From positions 1 through 64,000 of the forward strand of contig JAKCDL010000012.1 in NCBI GenBank assembly GCA_021841935.1: DNA of 64,000 nt, read 5' to 3'. The notes under the pieces are model-generated. The model was not told where the DNA came from. It ran no database searches and saw only the letters and a list, made by a program, of their open reading frames with translations. How positions within the stretch are numbered: the stretch's first letter is position 1; each line of letters opens with the position of its first letter. The position numbers were made by a program, and so were the translations under genes. This DNA is from Actinomycetes bacterium. Lineage in GTDB: Bacteria > Actinomycetota > Acidimicrobiia > Acidimicrobiales > Acidimicrobiaceae. Shown in pieces: positions 25,698 to 35,635 of this stretch.

Positions 25698-26906
25698 GTG
25701 ACTATATCATCTGATCCAATAGTTTTACACCACAGCCATGTTGACCAATCAGCAATCGCAGGTAGTGGTCACCCAGGCCATGTCAAGCTCGAACACGGTC
25801 GCGATGGCATGGAGGAGCGAACGAACAAAAGTCCGATACTAATCTTTTGGGAGTCGACTAAGGCGTGTCCGCTTTCGTGTCGCCATTGCCGTGCAGAGGC
25901 GATTTCGACTGCACCTGAAGGTGAGTTGTCGACCGATGAGGCACTGTCTATGATCGAAGATATTGCTAGATTTGGATCGCCTTCTCCAATCTTGGTTCTG
26001 ACTGGCGGCGACATCTTGATGCGAAGTGATCTTGAAGAGATCCTTGATAAATGCAAGCGGGTAGGGATAAGAGCCGCTCTCTCTCCGGCAATAAGTCCAC
26101 TCTTCAATGAGGAGCGGTTGCGCAAAGTTCGAGACCTAGGCGTCAGGGCACTTTCGATCTCACTAGATGGAATTGGCTCTACCCACGACTCGATTCGTGG
26201 AATCGGTGGACACTTCGAAAAGACCTTAGATGCGATGGAGCTCGCAAAGCGCCTTGGATTTTCAGTCCAGGTAAATACCACCGTGATGTCGAGAAACGTC
26301 ATAGAGCTACCTGAGATCGCTAAGGCCCTCCTTGACCGAGGGGTATCTATTTGGGAGATCTTCTTCTTAATTAGTGTTGGTAGAGGTACTGATATGTTAG
26401 AGCTCAAGCCCCAGGATGCTGAAGATGTATCACGGTTTCTATTTGATGCAACTGCATATGGCCTCACAGTTCGGACGGTTGAGGGGCCAATGTATCGTAG
26501 GGTTGCGAATGAACTCCGTGGTGGAACAGGTGGAGATCAACTACTGCTCCCTGAGGGAGTCCTCTACGGGGAGCTCTCGTCAAGAATGAAGAATCTAGTC
26601 GGCGAGTCACGAGGTGAGCGTCATATTCCGCCCGCAATAACCCGAGATGGTAAGGGGATAATTTTTATCTCGAATACGGGGGATGTTTTTCCATCTGGAT
26701 TCCTTCCGCTCAGTCTCGGTAACATTCGCGATCGGTCAATCGTCGAGATCTACCAAGAAGACGAGCTTCTTCGAGATATAAGAAGCTCCAACTTTGCAGG
26801 AAAGTGCGGAGGTTGCTCGTACTCCAACTGGTGTGGCGGTTCCCGTGCACGGGCATATGCCGCAACTGGAGACCCACTCGGAGATGACCCCATCTGTGGT
26901 ATTTGA
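25698..26906 (+). CDS. Radical SAM/SPASM protein, TIGR04053-like
   Basis: 402 residues from GTG (an internal ATG at codon 38 is an alternative). The radical SAM cluster motif is Cys57-x3-Cys61-x2-Cys64 (CPLSCRHC), preceded by PILIFWESTKA. The barrel contains LTGGD and ALSISLDG, then WEIFFLISVGRGTDM. The C-terminal SPASM-like part GKCGGCSYSNWCGGSRARAY can bind an extra iron-sulfur cluster. The pattern fits the TIGR04053 group, whose substrate is not established. No peptide precursor gene is adjacent. It is not a QueE, in spite of the queuosine genes nearby. Confidence 0.85.
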   Translation: MTISSDPIVLHHSHVDQSAIAGSGHPGHVKLEHGRDGMEERTNKSPILIFWESTKACPLSCRHCRAEAISTAPEGELSTDEALSMIEDIARFGSPSPILVLTGGDILMRSDLEEILDKCKRVGIRAALSPAISPLFNEERLRKVRDLGVRALSISLDGIGSTHDSIRGIGGHFEKTLDAMELAKRLGFSVQVNTTVMSRNVIELPEIAKALLDRGVSIWEIFFLISVGRGTDMLELKPQDAEDVSRFLFDATAYGLTVRTVEGPMYRRVANELRGGTGGDQLLLPEGVLYGELSSRMKNLVGESRGERHIPPAITRDGKGIIFISNTGDVFPSGFLPLSLGNIRDRSIVEIYQEDELLRDIRSSNFAGKCGGCSYSNWCGGSRARAYAATGDPLGDDPICGI

Positions 26907-26970
26907 TTGAACTGATCAAAATCTATTTGGCGGCACCGATTTTGCGAGAGGGACCTTTGTGCCCTGAAGA

Positions 26971-27008
26971 ATTTTTACAGTCCCTCATTGTTGGGGGACT
27001 GTAAAAAT
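26971..27008. terminator. Bidirectional intrinsic terminator
   Basis: ATTTTTACAGTCCC (26971-26984) pairs perfectly with GGGACTGTAAAAAT (26995-27008) over 14 bp around a 10-base loop, and two further loop pairs are possible. The T5 and A5 ends of the stem give a U-rich tail in both directions. It lies between the convergent radical SAM and pyruvate carboxylase genes. Confidence 0.88.
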
Positions 27009-27043
27009 CTTTGGCTTTATTATTTCACTTATTGAGTGAACCT

Positions 27044-30000
27044 TTAGGCGGTAACTTCTACTTCGATGAGAAGATCTCCGGCCTCGACTTTGGTCGCTCC
27101 GTTGGTAATGACGCGTGCTACACGTCCTGATACAGCCGTTGTGATCGCGGCCTCCATCTTCATCGCCTCGATGGTTGCAACTGTTTGTCCAGCTTCTAGA
27201 TGGTCGCCTTCTACTACCGCTACCGTTACGACGCCGGAGAAGGGAGCGGCTATGTGACCTGGTCGGTTAGTGTCGGCGCGTTCATTTGTTGGAGCACTCG
27301 ATTCAACTGATCGATCCCGAACTGGAATTACTCTCAACTGTCCATTGAGGCGGCAGTAGACGTCCCTAATACCGCGGTCGTCTGGTGCACCGATGGCATC
27401 TACTGCTAAAAAGAGGTCGATCCCAGGTTCTAGTTGAACGACGGTCTCCTCACCAGCCTCTAGGCCATAGAAGAAGGCTTTAGTCTCAAGGAGGGTCAAC
27501 CTTCCGAACTTATCTAGTGACTCTCGATACTCTGCGTTAGGACCTGAAAATAAAAGCTGATTCAGTGATGCCCTTGGATTGTCTTCAAGTAGGAGCCTCT
27601 TTGTCACCTCATCGAGCTCTGGCACACCGTTGTACTTGACTTTCCTATTTTGAAGCGCTTTTGTCCTAAAGGGTTCGGGCCAGCCCGCAGGCGGTGTCCC
27701 AAGTTCTCCGCCAAGTAGGTTGATCACCGAGTCGGGGATGTCAAAGTTCTCAGGATTTTTTTCAAATTCAAATGGGTCGGCGTTAGCGGCAACTAGGCCC
27801 AGGGCGAGGTCACCAACTACCTTTGATGAGGGTGTCACTTTGACGATGTTTCCGAGAATTCTATTGACCTGGGCATACATATCTTCGATCATCTCAAAAC
27901 GCTCTCCGAGGCCAAGTGCTATCGCCTGCTGTCGCAGATTAGATAGTTGGCCACCCGGGATCTCATGCATGTACACCCTGCCAGTTGGTGAGGCGAGTCC
28001 CGACTCAAATGGGGCATATAGGTGGCGCACTGCCTCGAAGTAGGGCTCAAGAGCAAGCGCACCTTCAAGCGGTACGTCGCTACTTCGTTCGCCATGCTGT
28101 AGGGCTGCAACTATCGCAGAAAGACTCGGTTGAGAGGTCGTTCCCGCCATCGATGCACTTGCGCCGTCTATAACGTCCACTCCAGCTTCGATAGCGGCTA
28201 GGTATGTTGCGAGTTGACCGCCTGCGGTATCGTGGGTGTGAAAGTGTACCGGAAGGTCGAACCTATCTCTAAGTGCTCTAACTAGGGCTTTGGCAGATGG
28301 AGCTTTAGCTAGCCCCGCCATATCCTTAATGCATAAAATGTGCGAGCCCATAACGACTAGTTTTTCCGCGATTCGCAAGTAGTAGTCGAGGTTGTAGGTC
28401 TTCTCATTCGGGTTGAGCATGTCGCCGGTGTAACAGAGAGTGCCTTCCACGAGACCACCGTACTCTAGAGCGGCATCGATCTCGGGCTGCATAATCTCGA
28501 CATTGTTGAGGGCGTCAAATATTCTGAAGATGTCGATACCTGACTCTTTTGCCGCCCTTACGAATGAACGCGCCACCTCTTTAGGTTGAGGACTATAGGC
28601 GACCGTTGACTGTCCGCGTAGGAGCATTTGAATTGGAATATTTGGAACCTTCTCCCGTAGCTCCTCGAGGCGCTCCCATGGATCCTCTTTCAAGAATCTA
28701 AGGGCTACGTCATAGGTTGCACCTCCCCACGCCTCGATTGAGAAGAGTGATGGAAGTAGCCGAGCGTAGTAGGGCGCAACTGCCAGGATGTCATAGGTCC
28801 TTAAGCGCGTTGCCAATAGGCTTTGATGGGCATCTCGAAGGGTTGTGTCGGTGATCGATACCTCTTTTTTAGCCCGAAGAATCTCAGCAAAGCGGCTTGG
28901 CCCCACCTCGTCAAGAAGCTCCTTATTTCCCCTTGGTACAGGGAGCGATAGGTCGATATTTGGAAGTTTTACCTTGGGATTTAACACCGTCGGGGCGGGA
29001 CCATTGGGATGATTTACGGAGACGTCGGAGAGGTAGTTGAGCAGACGTGTCCCACGGTCAGCTCCGTACCTTGCTGAGAGGAGCTCTTGGTGATTTTCAA
29101 TAAATGAGGTGTCGATGTCGCCACTTCGAAAGTCCTCGTCTCCTAAGAGTGCCTCTAAAAACCCGATATTGGTAGCTACGCCACGAATTCTGAACTCTCG
29201 AAGTGCTCGATCGGCGCGAAGGATTGCTTCAGGGAAGGTCCGACCCCTTGCAGTGAGCTTGACTAACATCGAGTCGAAGTAGGGCAAAACCTCGGCACCA
29301 CTGTATGTGCCTTCGTCAAGACGAATTCCTGCCCCGCCCGGTGCACGGTATGCCGCAATTCTTCCGGTATCGGGGCGGAAGTTATCAGATGGATCCTCTG
29401 TGGTAATGCGACATTGAAGTGCTGCACCTTTGGTTGTGATCGCATCCTGTCGAAGGCCTAGCTCTTCAAGGCTGTATCCAGCAGCTACCTTAATTTGTGA
29501 TTGAACCAAGTCGATGCCGGTAACTTCTTCAGTGACTGTGTGTTCAACTTGGATTCTTGGGTTCATCTCAATAAAGACGTGTCGCCCATCTTTATTGAGG
29601 AGAAATTCTACGGTACCAGCATTTGCGTAGTTGATCGAACGGGCAAATGCTACTGCATCGGCACAAATTGCATCTCGTATTGTAGGATCGAGATTGGGAG
29701 CAGGGGCGATTTCAACGACCTTTTGGTGTCTTCTTTGAATCGAGCAGTCTCGCTCGAATAGGTGAACGACGCCGCCAGTGGTATCTGCGAGAATCTGAAC
29801 CTCAATGTGGCGCGGGTTCACTACCGCCTCTTCGATAAAGACAGTTGGGTCACCAAAGGCTAGTTGTGCCTCTGCCATGGCGCTCGATATTGCCGCTCGA
29901 AGATCCTCGACCCTCTCTACCCTTCGTAGGCCACGGCCTCCTCCACCTGCAGCTGCCTTTACAAAGACTGGGAACGTGAAGTCTCTCTCGACCTCGGTGA

Positions 30001-30430
30001 AGTCGTCTCCCTCGCCAATTGGACCAACTGACTTCAGTGTTGGAATGTTAGCGCGCCTAGCGGCCGCTATTGCATTCATCTTATTGCCCGCTAATTCGAG
30101 GGCTCGAACAGATGGCCCAATGAAGCTAACCCCAGCTTCAATGGCTTTTTCGGCTAGTAGGGGATTCTCGGAGAGGAACCCGTAGCCCGGATAGATTGCA
30201 TCTGCACCCGACTCTTTGGCAATTTTCACGATTTGGTCTATGTCGAGGTATGAGCGCAGAGGATGGCCCGGCTCACCTACCTGGTAGCTTTCATCTGCCT
30301 TTTGACGATGGAGCGAGTACCGATCCTCGTAGGCATATATGCCGACGGTGGTTATCTTGAGTTCAGAGGCGGCTCTGAAGGCTCTGATGGCGATCTCGCC
30401 CCTATTTGCTACGAGAATCTTTTTGAACAT
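27044..30430 (-). CDS. pyc: Pyruvate carboxylase
   Basis: 1128 residues, single-chain type. Residues 1-455 are the biotin carboxylase domain (KAAAGGGGRGLRRV ATP loop; EMNPRIQVEHTVTE). About 530-810 is the carboxyltransferase domain (TDTTLRDAHQSLLATR; FRIFDALNNVE; HFHTHDTAGGQ metal site). About 830-1000 is the PYC connecting region, and 1055-1128 the biotin carrier, with the biotinylated lysine in EAMKMEA at 1091. It makes oxaloacetate from pyruvate, bicarbonate and ATP to replenish the citric acid cycle. Length equals typical actinobacterial enzymes. It stands alone, 83 bases after the methyltransferase gene on the same strand. Confidence 0.97.
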   Translation of the reverse strand: MFKKILVANRGEIAIRAFRAASELKITTVGIYAYEDRYSLHRQKADESYQVGEPGHPLRSYLDIDQIVKIAKESGADAIYPGYGFLSENPLLAEKAIEAGVSFIGPSVRALELAGNKMNAIAAARRANIPTLKSVGPIGEGDDFTEVERDFTFPVFVKAAAGGGGRGLRRVERVEDLRAAISSAMAEAQLAFGDPTVFIEEAVVNPRHIEVQILADTTGGVVHLFERDCSIQRRHQKVVEIAPAPNLDPTIRDAICADAVAFARSINYANAGTVEFLLNKDGRHVFIEMNPRIQVEHTVTEEVTGIDLVQSQIKVAAGYSLEELGLRQDAITTKGAALQCRITTEDPSDNFRPDTGRIAAYRAPGGAGIRLDEGTYSGAEVLPYFDSMLVKLTARGRTFPEAILRADRALREFRIRGVATNIGFLEALLGDEDFRSGDIDTSFIENHQELLSARYGADRGTRLLNYLSDVSVNHPNGPAPTVLNPKVKLPNIDLSLPVPRGNKELLDEVGPSRFAEILRAKKEVSITDTTLRDAHQSLLATRLRTYDILAVAPYYARLLPSLFSIEAWGGATYDVALRFLKEDPWERLEELREKVPNIPIQMLLRGQSTVAYSPQPKEVARSFVRAAKESGIDIFRIFDALNNVEIMQPEIDAALEYGGLVEGTLCYTGDMLNPNEKTYNLDYYLRIAEKLVVMGSHILCIKDMAGLAKAPSAKALVRALRDRFDLPVHFHTHDTAGGQLATYLAAIEAGVDVIDGASASMAGTTSQPSLSAIVAALQHGERSSDVPLEGALALEPYFEAVRHLYAPFESGLASPTGRVYMHEIPGGQLSNLRQQAIALGLGERFEMIEDMYAQVNRILGNIVKVTPSSKVVGDLALGLVAANADPFEFEKNPENFDIPDSVINLLGGELGTPPAGWPEPFRTKALQNRKVKYNGVPELDEVTKRLLLEDNPRASLNQLLFSGPNAEYRESLDKFGRLTLLETKAFFYGLEAGEETVVQLEPGIDLFLAVDAIGAPDDRGIRDVYCRLNGQLRVIPVRDRSVESSAPTNERADTNRPGHIAAPFSGVVTVAVVEGDHLEAGQTVATIEAMKMEAAITTAVSGRVARVITNGATKVEAGDLLIEVEVTA

Positions 30431-30513
30431 CGACCGACCTGACTATTTAAAGCTAGACAAACTATCGTCTCTGTTTAACCTAGTCGTGGAAGTAGTGAGC
30501 GGCCGAGATATTG

Positions 30514-31413
30514 CTACGAGGGCTTTCGAGCCTGTACCGCAATTCGTCCATTCATACGAAATTGGGGATTGTAAGGCTGACTCTTTAAATCGTTGATATT
30601 CTCCTCGAATTGTTCGCCTGTGACTACTCCACTTTCAATCAGTTCGGACTTAGCTGACATGAGTTGCTCGATCACGAATGCTCGTTCGAATGAAGCACTC
30701 GATTCATCGACAAAGTCTCCCTCGCTGAGAGTTGAAACCTTAGTAACCTCGAATCCACCCTTGTAGAGAAGGGGGGCTATTTGGCGGCCGACGTTGCGAT
30801 TTCCACCCTTCATCTTTTGTAGTCGCGATATGGCATCGTGAAGGAAGGAGAAGGAGGCTGGATTCGGCGGCTCAACGATGTAGAGCGCGTCTTCGAGATC
30901 CTCGATAATTACTCTTCCACCGGGCTTTAGAACTCTGAAAATTTCGCGGATCGCTACCGAGGGATCTGGTAGATACTGAAGTACCTCGCGCACGATTACT
31001 ACCTCGAAGGAGCTATCGCCATATGGCAGATTGCAGATGTCACCGCGACCGAACATAGTCGTAGCCTTGGATGAGATAGCGCCAAGTGATCTAAGGTGGC
31101 CTTCGATTACTCGAGCTCCATCGATGAACTCTGGGACGATATCGCATCCAACGGAGGGAGCGTCAAAACGAATACCGATTTCAAGATTTACAAGGCCAAA
31201 GCCACAACCAATGTCTAAGGTTAATTCATCGGGACGCGGTGCGATCTCTTCGAGAAGTTGTTCCCATATCCGTGTTAGAGAGATGGTGTACTGCAAGGTT
31301 GTGCGAGCAGTTCCTGGCACCATTGTGGTTGCTACCCCGGCTGCCAGATTGTTGAGGAGCTCAACTCGCTCTTTGACTGAAAGTGCTGATCCTGCGACGT
31401 TTGTCTTTATCAT
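30514..31413 (-). CDS. Class I SAM-dependent methyltransferase
   Basis: 299 residues from ATG behind AAGGGGAG. The SAM-binding loop is LDIGCGFGLVN (about 66-76), followed by an acidic strand end (VGCDIVPEFIDGAR), FGRGDICNLPYGDSSFEVVIVREVLQYLPDP, and FRVLKPGGRVIIEDLE, the Methyltransf_11 pattern. The substrate is unknown. The N-terminal 55 residues are extra helices that may hold the substrate. It is upstream of and co-directional with pyc, but a functional link is doubtful. Confidence 0.87.
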   Translation of the reverse strand: MIKTNVAGSALSVKERVELLNNLAAGVATTMVPGTARTTLQYTISLTRIWEQLLEEIAPRPDELTLDIGCGFGLVNLEIGIRFDAPSVGCDIVPEFIDGARVIEGHLRSLGAISSKATTMFGRGDICNLPYGDSSFEVVIVREVLQYLPDPSVAIREIFRVLKPGGRVIIEDLEDALYIVEPPNPASFSFLHDAISRLQKMKGGNRNVGRQIAPLLYKGGFEVTKVSTLSEGDFVDESSASFERAFVIEQLMSAKSELIESGVVTGEQFEENINDLKSQPYNPQFRMNGRIAVQARKPS

Positions 31414-32076
31414 TAGCTCCCCTTGTTATTGACTTAGGGCACTTATCGGCACGGTGGGCCTTGAACTTTCAAAGATTTTGCTAAAAAGGTCAATAAATGT
31501 TTTCGCACTCTAGGAAAGTGGCAGTTTTGCCATCTATCGCTAAACATAACAACGGTACCGGAAGAAGCACCTATTCGGGGGTCATGGCGTCGTGCGGATC
31601 GCTAGTCGATCGCAATTCATAGAAATTTAATATTTGATATCTGTTATCTCGTGTTGCTAATTTTCAACTATGAGGTGAATAAACGGTAAATAACTTCGAA
31701 GGTAGTCAAAAATTAGCCAGAGATACCCAGGATTTAGAGATGCTATAAGGTATCTTTGCGGATTCATAAGATTTGATCTTAGAATGGCACATTTTGTTTC
31801 GAATTTAACTTTGCTCGCTGTAACTACTCCATGATGGACAAAATAACAGCCTATAGCGCCTCCGATTCGACCGATTGTCTCGAAATATCGGAAGAAGTGA
31901 ATTATTTTTCGTGATTGCATCGAATAAAAGTGATTGATTCTGAATTTGGATTCATCACTGTTAAAGAATATTTATTTTATTTAAGAATTTATATAAGATT
32001 TAATTAATGGGATATTTATCGGTAATAATAATTATACGACGAACCCTTAGTGAGAGTTTGATTGCTAAGGGGATTA
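31414..32076. other. AT-rich intergenic region without a supported gene
   Basis: From about 31600 to 32060 base composition is clearly more AT-rich than the flanking genes, with many TTTAT/ATTTAA runs just before the glycan operon. One 87-codon minus-strand frame (31920-31657; lysine-, isoleucine- and phenylalanine-rich) has no recognised domain and no good ribosome site; it could be a relic or chance. The region probably holds the operon promoter. Confidence 0.5.
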
Positions 32077-33054
32077 ATGAAGCGCGTATTAGTAACTGGA
32101 GCAGCAGGATTTATTGGGTCTCATCTCTGCGACCTAGTCCTCGAGAGAGGAACAGAGATAGTTGCAGTCGACGGATTTACAGATTCATATGATCAACAAG
32201 AAAAAAGAGATCGAGCAAGAAGATTATCTGAAAATAGTCGATTTTCATTGGTCGAGGGTGATCTCGCCAATTTGGAACTCGATCAGTATCTAGATGGTGT
32301 TGAGGCAGTCTTCCACCTCGCGGGCAGGGCGGGAGTGCGTAGCAGCTTTAGTGACTTTGATAAGTATCAAAGTGACAACGTTATAGCCACGAGGCGGGTA
32401 ATCGATTCGATCAAAAGGCACGACCCAAGTATTCGTCTCGTCGCAGCGTCTTCTTCATCGGTCTATGGAAATGCGCCAATACCATTTGTTGAAGATGGTG
32501 AAGTAGATCCAGTATCGCCCTATGGATGGAGCAAGCTAGAGGCCGAGAGGATGGTGCTAGATGCGTCGAACGATGGCCTTTCAACGGTAGCACTTCGCTA
32601 CTTTACGGTCTATGGACCTCGACAGCGTCCCGATATGGGATTTCGAAAGTTTATCAAGGCGGCCCTCTCCAACGAGACAATTGAGATCTATGGTGATGGA
32701 AATCAAAGTCGCGACTTTACCTACGTCCGCGACATCGTGGAGGCGACATTGGCCGCAGCTGAGGCCAAAGAGAGCGGCCTGGCGATCAACGTAGGTGGCG
32801 GCTCGATCGTCACCATAAGGCGGGTGCTCGAATTGATTAGCCACCAGCTTGGAAGAGATATCGACGTCTCATTCGGCCCCTTTGCCAAGGGTGATGTAAT
32901 GCATACTGGGGCTGACCTTTCCTTAGCCAGACGTGTCCTTAACTACAACCCTAAGTACACGATTGAAGAGGGCATTGGTCTTGAGTTTTCGTACTTCAAA
33001 GAGCTATATGGAGATGTATTTGCTGATAATCGAGCTGTGGAGGTATTGAGTTGA
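32077..33054 (+). CDS. NAD-dependent sugar epimerase/dehydratase (extended SDR)
   Basis: ATG 32077, with AAGGGG 4 bases upstream, is chosen; the frame opens five codons earlier at a TTG. 325 residues: GAAGFIGSHL Rossmann loop (8-17), SSSSVYG with the catalytic Ser region, YGWSK (Tyr-x3-Lys), ALRYFTVYGPRQRPDM, and the FTYVRDIVEA box. This is the UDP-glucose/UDP-glucuronate epimerase-decarboxylase branch; the exact product is not determinable. UDP-glucose dehydrogenase is encoded at the end of the same gene run, so UDP-glucuronate to UDP-galacturonate is a reasonable guess. The last four bases overlap the next gene. Confidence 0.88.
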   Translation: MKRVLVTGAAGFIGSHLCDLVLERGTEIVAVDGFTDSYDQQEKRDRARRLSENSRFSLVEGDLANLELDQYLDGVEAVFHLAGRAGVRSSFSDFDKYQSDNVIATRRVIDSIKRHDPSIRLVAASSSSVYGNAPIPFVEDGEVDPVSPYGWSKLEAERMVLDASNDGLSTVALRYFTVYGPRQRPDMGFRKFIKAALSNETIEIYGDGNQSRDFTYVRDIVEATLAAAEAKESGLAINVGGGSIVTIRRVLELISHQLGRDIDVSFGPFAKGDVMHTGADLSLARRVLNYNPKYTIEEGIGLEFSYFKELYGDVFADNRAVEVLS

Positions 33055-34346
33055 GCAAATTTGAAGTTGTTGACGAGATAACGCGTAAGGGAACCAATAG
33101 GGTCGTAATCTACTCCCACGATACCTATGGCCTTGGCCACTTGAGGCGAAACATTGCACTTGCGGAGGCTTTAGTAAAAAGCTCTAAGGCGATGCGCATA
33201 GTCATTGTGACTGGCTCCCGTGTGGCATCGAGCTTTGAGACTCCCTCCCAAGTTGAGTTGGTTGAACTTCCACCGGTGGTCAAAGTGGGAGTTGATGAGT
33301 ACGAGGCTCAAGGAATCAAGATCCCGATTTCGCTTATCAAGAGAGCTAGAGCTGCAATTATCATCGACGTCATAAAGCGATTCTCACCTGAGATCTTTTA
33401 CGTCGATCACTCTCCGTTGGGTATGGGCCAAGAGCTACGACCCGTCCTTGACTTCTTGACGAATAAGCGCCCTTCGATCCTTAGGTATATCGGGCTAAGA
33501 GATATCATCGACTCCCCCGAAAATATCAAGAGCGGATGGGGGGCTGACGGGCAGCTTGAGGCTATTTCAACTCTATACAATCGAGCCTTCGTCTTTGGTG
33601 AAAGGCACCTCTTTGATCTTGCTCAGGCATATCACCTCTCTGGTACTGGAGGGCTGCACTACCTCTCTTATATCGGCAAGCCAGAGTTTATAGAGGCGGG
33701 GAAGCGCCGTAGTGAAACTTTTTCTGACCCTAACTTTACCGGGGGACATCTGCTCGTCACGAGTGGAGGAGGAGGCGATGGTTTGCCCCTATGCGAACTT
33801 GGCGTAAAGCTTGGAGTGGCGACAGGGCATAAGACCATTGTAGTTACGGGTCCACTGATGGACAAAGAGGCATTGGCAAGGTTAATGAAACTCGCCGAGG
33901 GCCACTCCAACATTGAGGTCATAGAGTTTTGTACAAACTTTGAGGCACTTGTAGCAAAGGCAAGAGTAGCTCTTTCGATGGGCGGCTACAACACAACCTT
34001 GGAGCTTGCCGCTGCGAGAGTACCGACCATATATCTTCCCCGAACATACCCTAGGCAAGAGCAGCTCGTGAGAGCCTTGATCTTCGAAGGCCTCGGATTC
34101 GGTAGTGCCCTCACCATAGGTGATCAAACCTTAGAGTCAGTGCGAGAGCTTCTTGATCAACTTTGGAGACGGCCAATCCTCGATGAAGACGTGACTCTTG
34201 AAATGTCTGCAATTCCAAGGTTTGCGAGTCAAATTGTAGTTCCAAGCCGTTATGAAGGGTCAAAGGGTTCTACAGCCGAAAATGGGTGCGACTTTACTTC
34301 TCCGAGCTCGTCCGTGACGAGTTTAAATGTGGAGATGGGTGCATAG
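33051..34346 (+). CDS. MurG-like (GT28/COG4671) glycosyltransferase
   Basis: 431 residues from TTG; the stop of the epimerase gene overlaps as TTGA, with GGAGG just upstream. GT-B fold pattern: N-terminal YSHDTYGLGHLRRNIALAEAL (acceptor-side histidines and glycine loop), a central linker, then SGGGGDG, VVTGPLM, EFCTNFEALVAKARVALSMGGYNT and ARVPTIYLPR, which is the UDP-GlcNAc transferase-like donor site. Many members act on membrane acceptors. It is second in the glycan operon. An additional C-terminal tail of about 40 residues (after RFASQIVVPSRYEG) is low complexity. Confidence 0.83.
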   Translation: MSKFEVVDEITRKGTNRVVIYSHDTYGLGHLRRNIALAEALVKSSKAMRIVIVTGSRVASSFETPSQVELVELPPVVKVGVDEYEAQGIKIPISLIKRARAAIIIDVIKRFSPEIFYVDHSPLGMGQELRPVLDFLTNKRPSILRYIGLRDIIDSPENIKSGWGADGQLEAISTLYNRAFVFGERHLFDLAQAYHLSGTGGLHYLSYIGKPEFIEAGKRRSETFSDPNFTGGHLLVTSGGGGDGLPLCELGVKLGVATGHKTIVVTGPLMDKEALARLMKLAEGHSNIEVIEFCTNFEALVAKARVALSMGGYNTTLELAAARVPTIYLPRTYPRQEQLVRALIFEGLGFGSALTIGDQTLESVRELLDQLWRRPILDEDVTLEMSAIPRFASQIVVPSRYEGSKGSTAENGCDFTSPSSSVTSLNVEMGA

Positions 34347-35635
34347 TGGCTGTTCGCATTGGATATGTGGTTAAGCGCTTCCCCCGACTCTCTGAGACCT
34401 TCATCCTAGAGGAGATGTTGGGGTTAGAAGAGAGAGGCTTTGAATTGGTGGTCTATGCCATCGCTGATCCGAAAGAGAAGATCGTAGATGGCGAAGTAGC
34501 GAAGTTGAAAGCACCGATCGTCTATCTTGCCAATGGAAAGACAAACGCCATAACGCGAGTCGGCCTTGTCGTCGAACATATGAAGCTCCTTCTACTGTCA
34601 CCTACTCGCTATCGCTCTGCTATCGAAGCGCTACCAATGGGAAAAGAGAAAGGGGCATGGTTCAAAAATGTTGCCTATGGGATACGACTTGCTCGCCTAG
34701 CGCAACGTGATCAGATCTCTCATCTTCATGGAGCATTCCTACATTCGCCGGCATCGGCGGCATTGATTGCTACGCAATTGAACGGTGTAACGTTCTCGAT
34801 GGCAGGACACGCGAAGGATATCGTGCAGTCTTCTCCGATCTCTCTATCGAAGAAGGTTGAAAGGGCTAGTTTCGTTTTGCTCTGCTCGGCGAAGGCCGTT
34901 CGAGAAGTCTCCAAGAAGGCCTCGTATGGTATGGACAGCGGTTCTTCAAAGTTGCAACTTCTGCGACACGGCGTCGACCTTGATAAGTTTCACCCATCTG
35001 GCATTGAGAATCAAATGGCCTTTACAGATCCGACCTGTGTAATTGAACTTGTAACCGTCGGACGACTTGTTGCTAAGAAGGGTTACGACGACCTAATTGA
35101 TGCACTTGCAATAGTTTCCGCAAGCGGGCGACGCTTTTCATTGCGAATGGTTGGTGATGGTCCCCTTAGAAGGAGCCTCGAAGATAAAGTCTCCCTTTTG
35201 GGTTTGAAAAATCAGGTAACCTTCGTTGGATCGCAGGATCGCCGTGGCGTCATTAGCGAATTAGATCGATCGTCGGTCTTTATCCACCCATCAGTCCTTT
35301 TGCCAAATGGTGACTCCGATGGCATTCCAAATGTACTCCTAGAGGCGATGGCGAGTGGAAAGGTCGTCATCGGTGCCGATATCGACGGAATCAAAGAGGC
35401 TATCGATGATCGAGTTTCGGGCAGGATCTATCGAAGTGGAGATGTCATAGCCCTAGCAGAGGTAATCGCCGAGTTGATAGATGATAGAAGCTCCTTGGCT
35501 GAACTAGCACGAGGAGCAAGACAAAAGGTTTGCGATGAGTTTTCAAAGAGCAAGGCTAACGATCGAGTAGCTCAATTGATGGCCTCCGTCGTCTTTGAAC
35601 ATGGCATTTTGAGTGCGGAGGTTGATAGCAAATGA
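34346..35635 (+). CDS. GT4 family glycosyltransferase
   Basis: The start is placed at GTG 34346, which shares its G with the preceding TAG stop; GGAGATGGG lies upstream. The frame itself opens 20 codons earlier inside the previous gene. 429 residues: RIGYVVKRFPRLSETFILEEM at the N terminus is the hallmark of the exopolysaccharide GT4 subgroup (WcaL/AmsK-like). The donor domain has VGRLVAKKGYDDLIDA, HPSVLLPNGDSDGIPNVLLEAMA with the E-x7-E region, and a C-terminal helical tail. The sugar donor is not predictable. Confidence 0.9.
   Translation: MAVRIGYVVKRFPRLSETFILEEMLGLEERGFELVVYAIADPKEKIVDGEVAKLKAPIVYLANGKTNAITRVGLVVEHMKLLLLSPTRYRSAIEALPMGKEKGAWFKNVAYGIRLARLAQRDQISHLHGAFLHSPASAALIATQLNGVTFSMAGHAKDIVQSSPISLSKKVERASFVLLCSAKAVREVSKKASYGMDSGSSKLQLLRHGVDLDKFHPSGIENQMAFTDPTCVIELVTVGRLVAKKGYDDLIDALAIVSASGRRFSLRMVGDGPLRRSLEDKVSLLGLKNQVTFVGSQDRRGVISELDRSSVFIHPSVLLPNGDSDGIPNVLLEAMASGKVVIGADIDGIKEAIDDRVSGRIYRSGDVIALAEVIAELIDDRSSLAELARGARQKVCDEFSKSKANDRVAQLMASVVFEHGILSAEVDSK

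Noticed and set aside
31657-31920. 87-codon minus-strand frame in the AT-rich gap
   Set aside because: No ribosome site or recognised domain; AT-rich DNA gives such frames by chance. Mentioned only in the entry for the gap.
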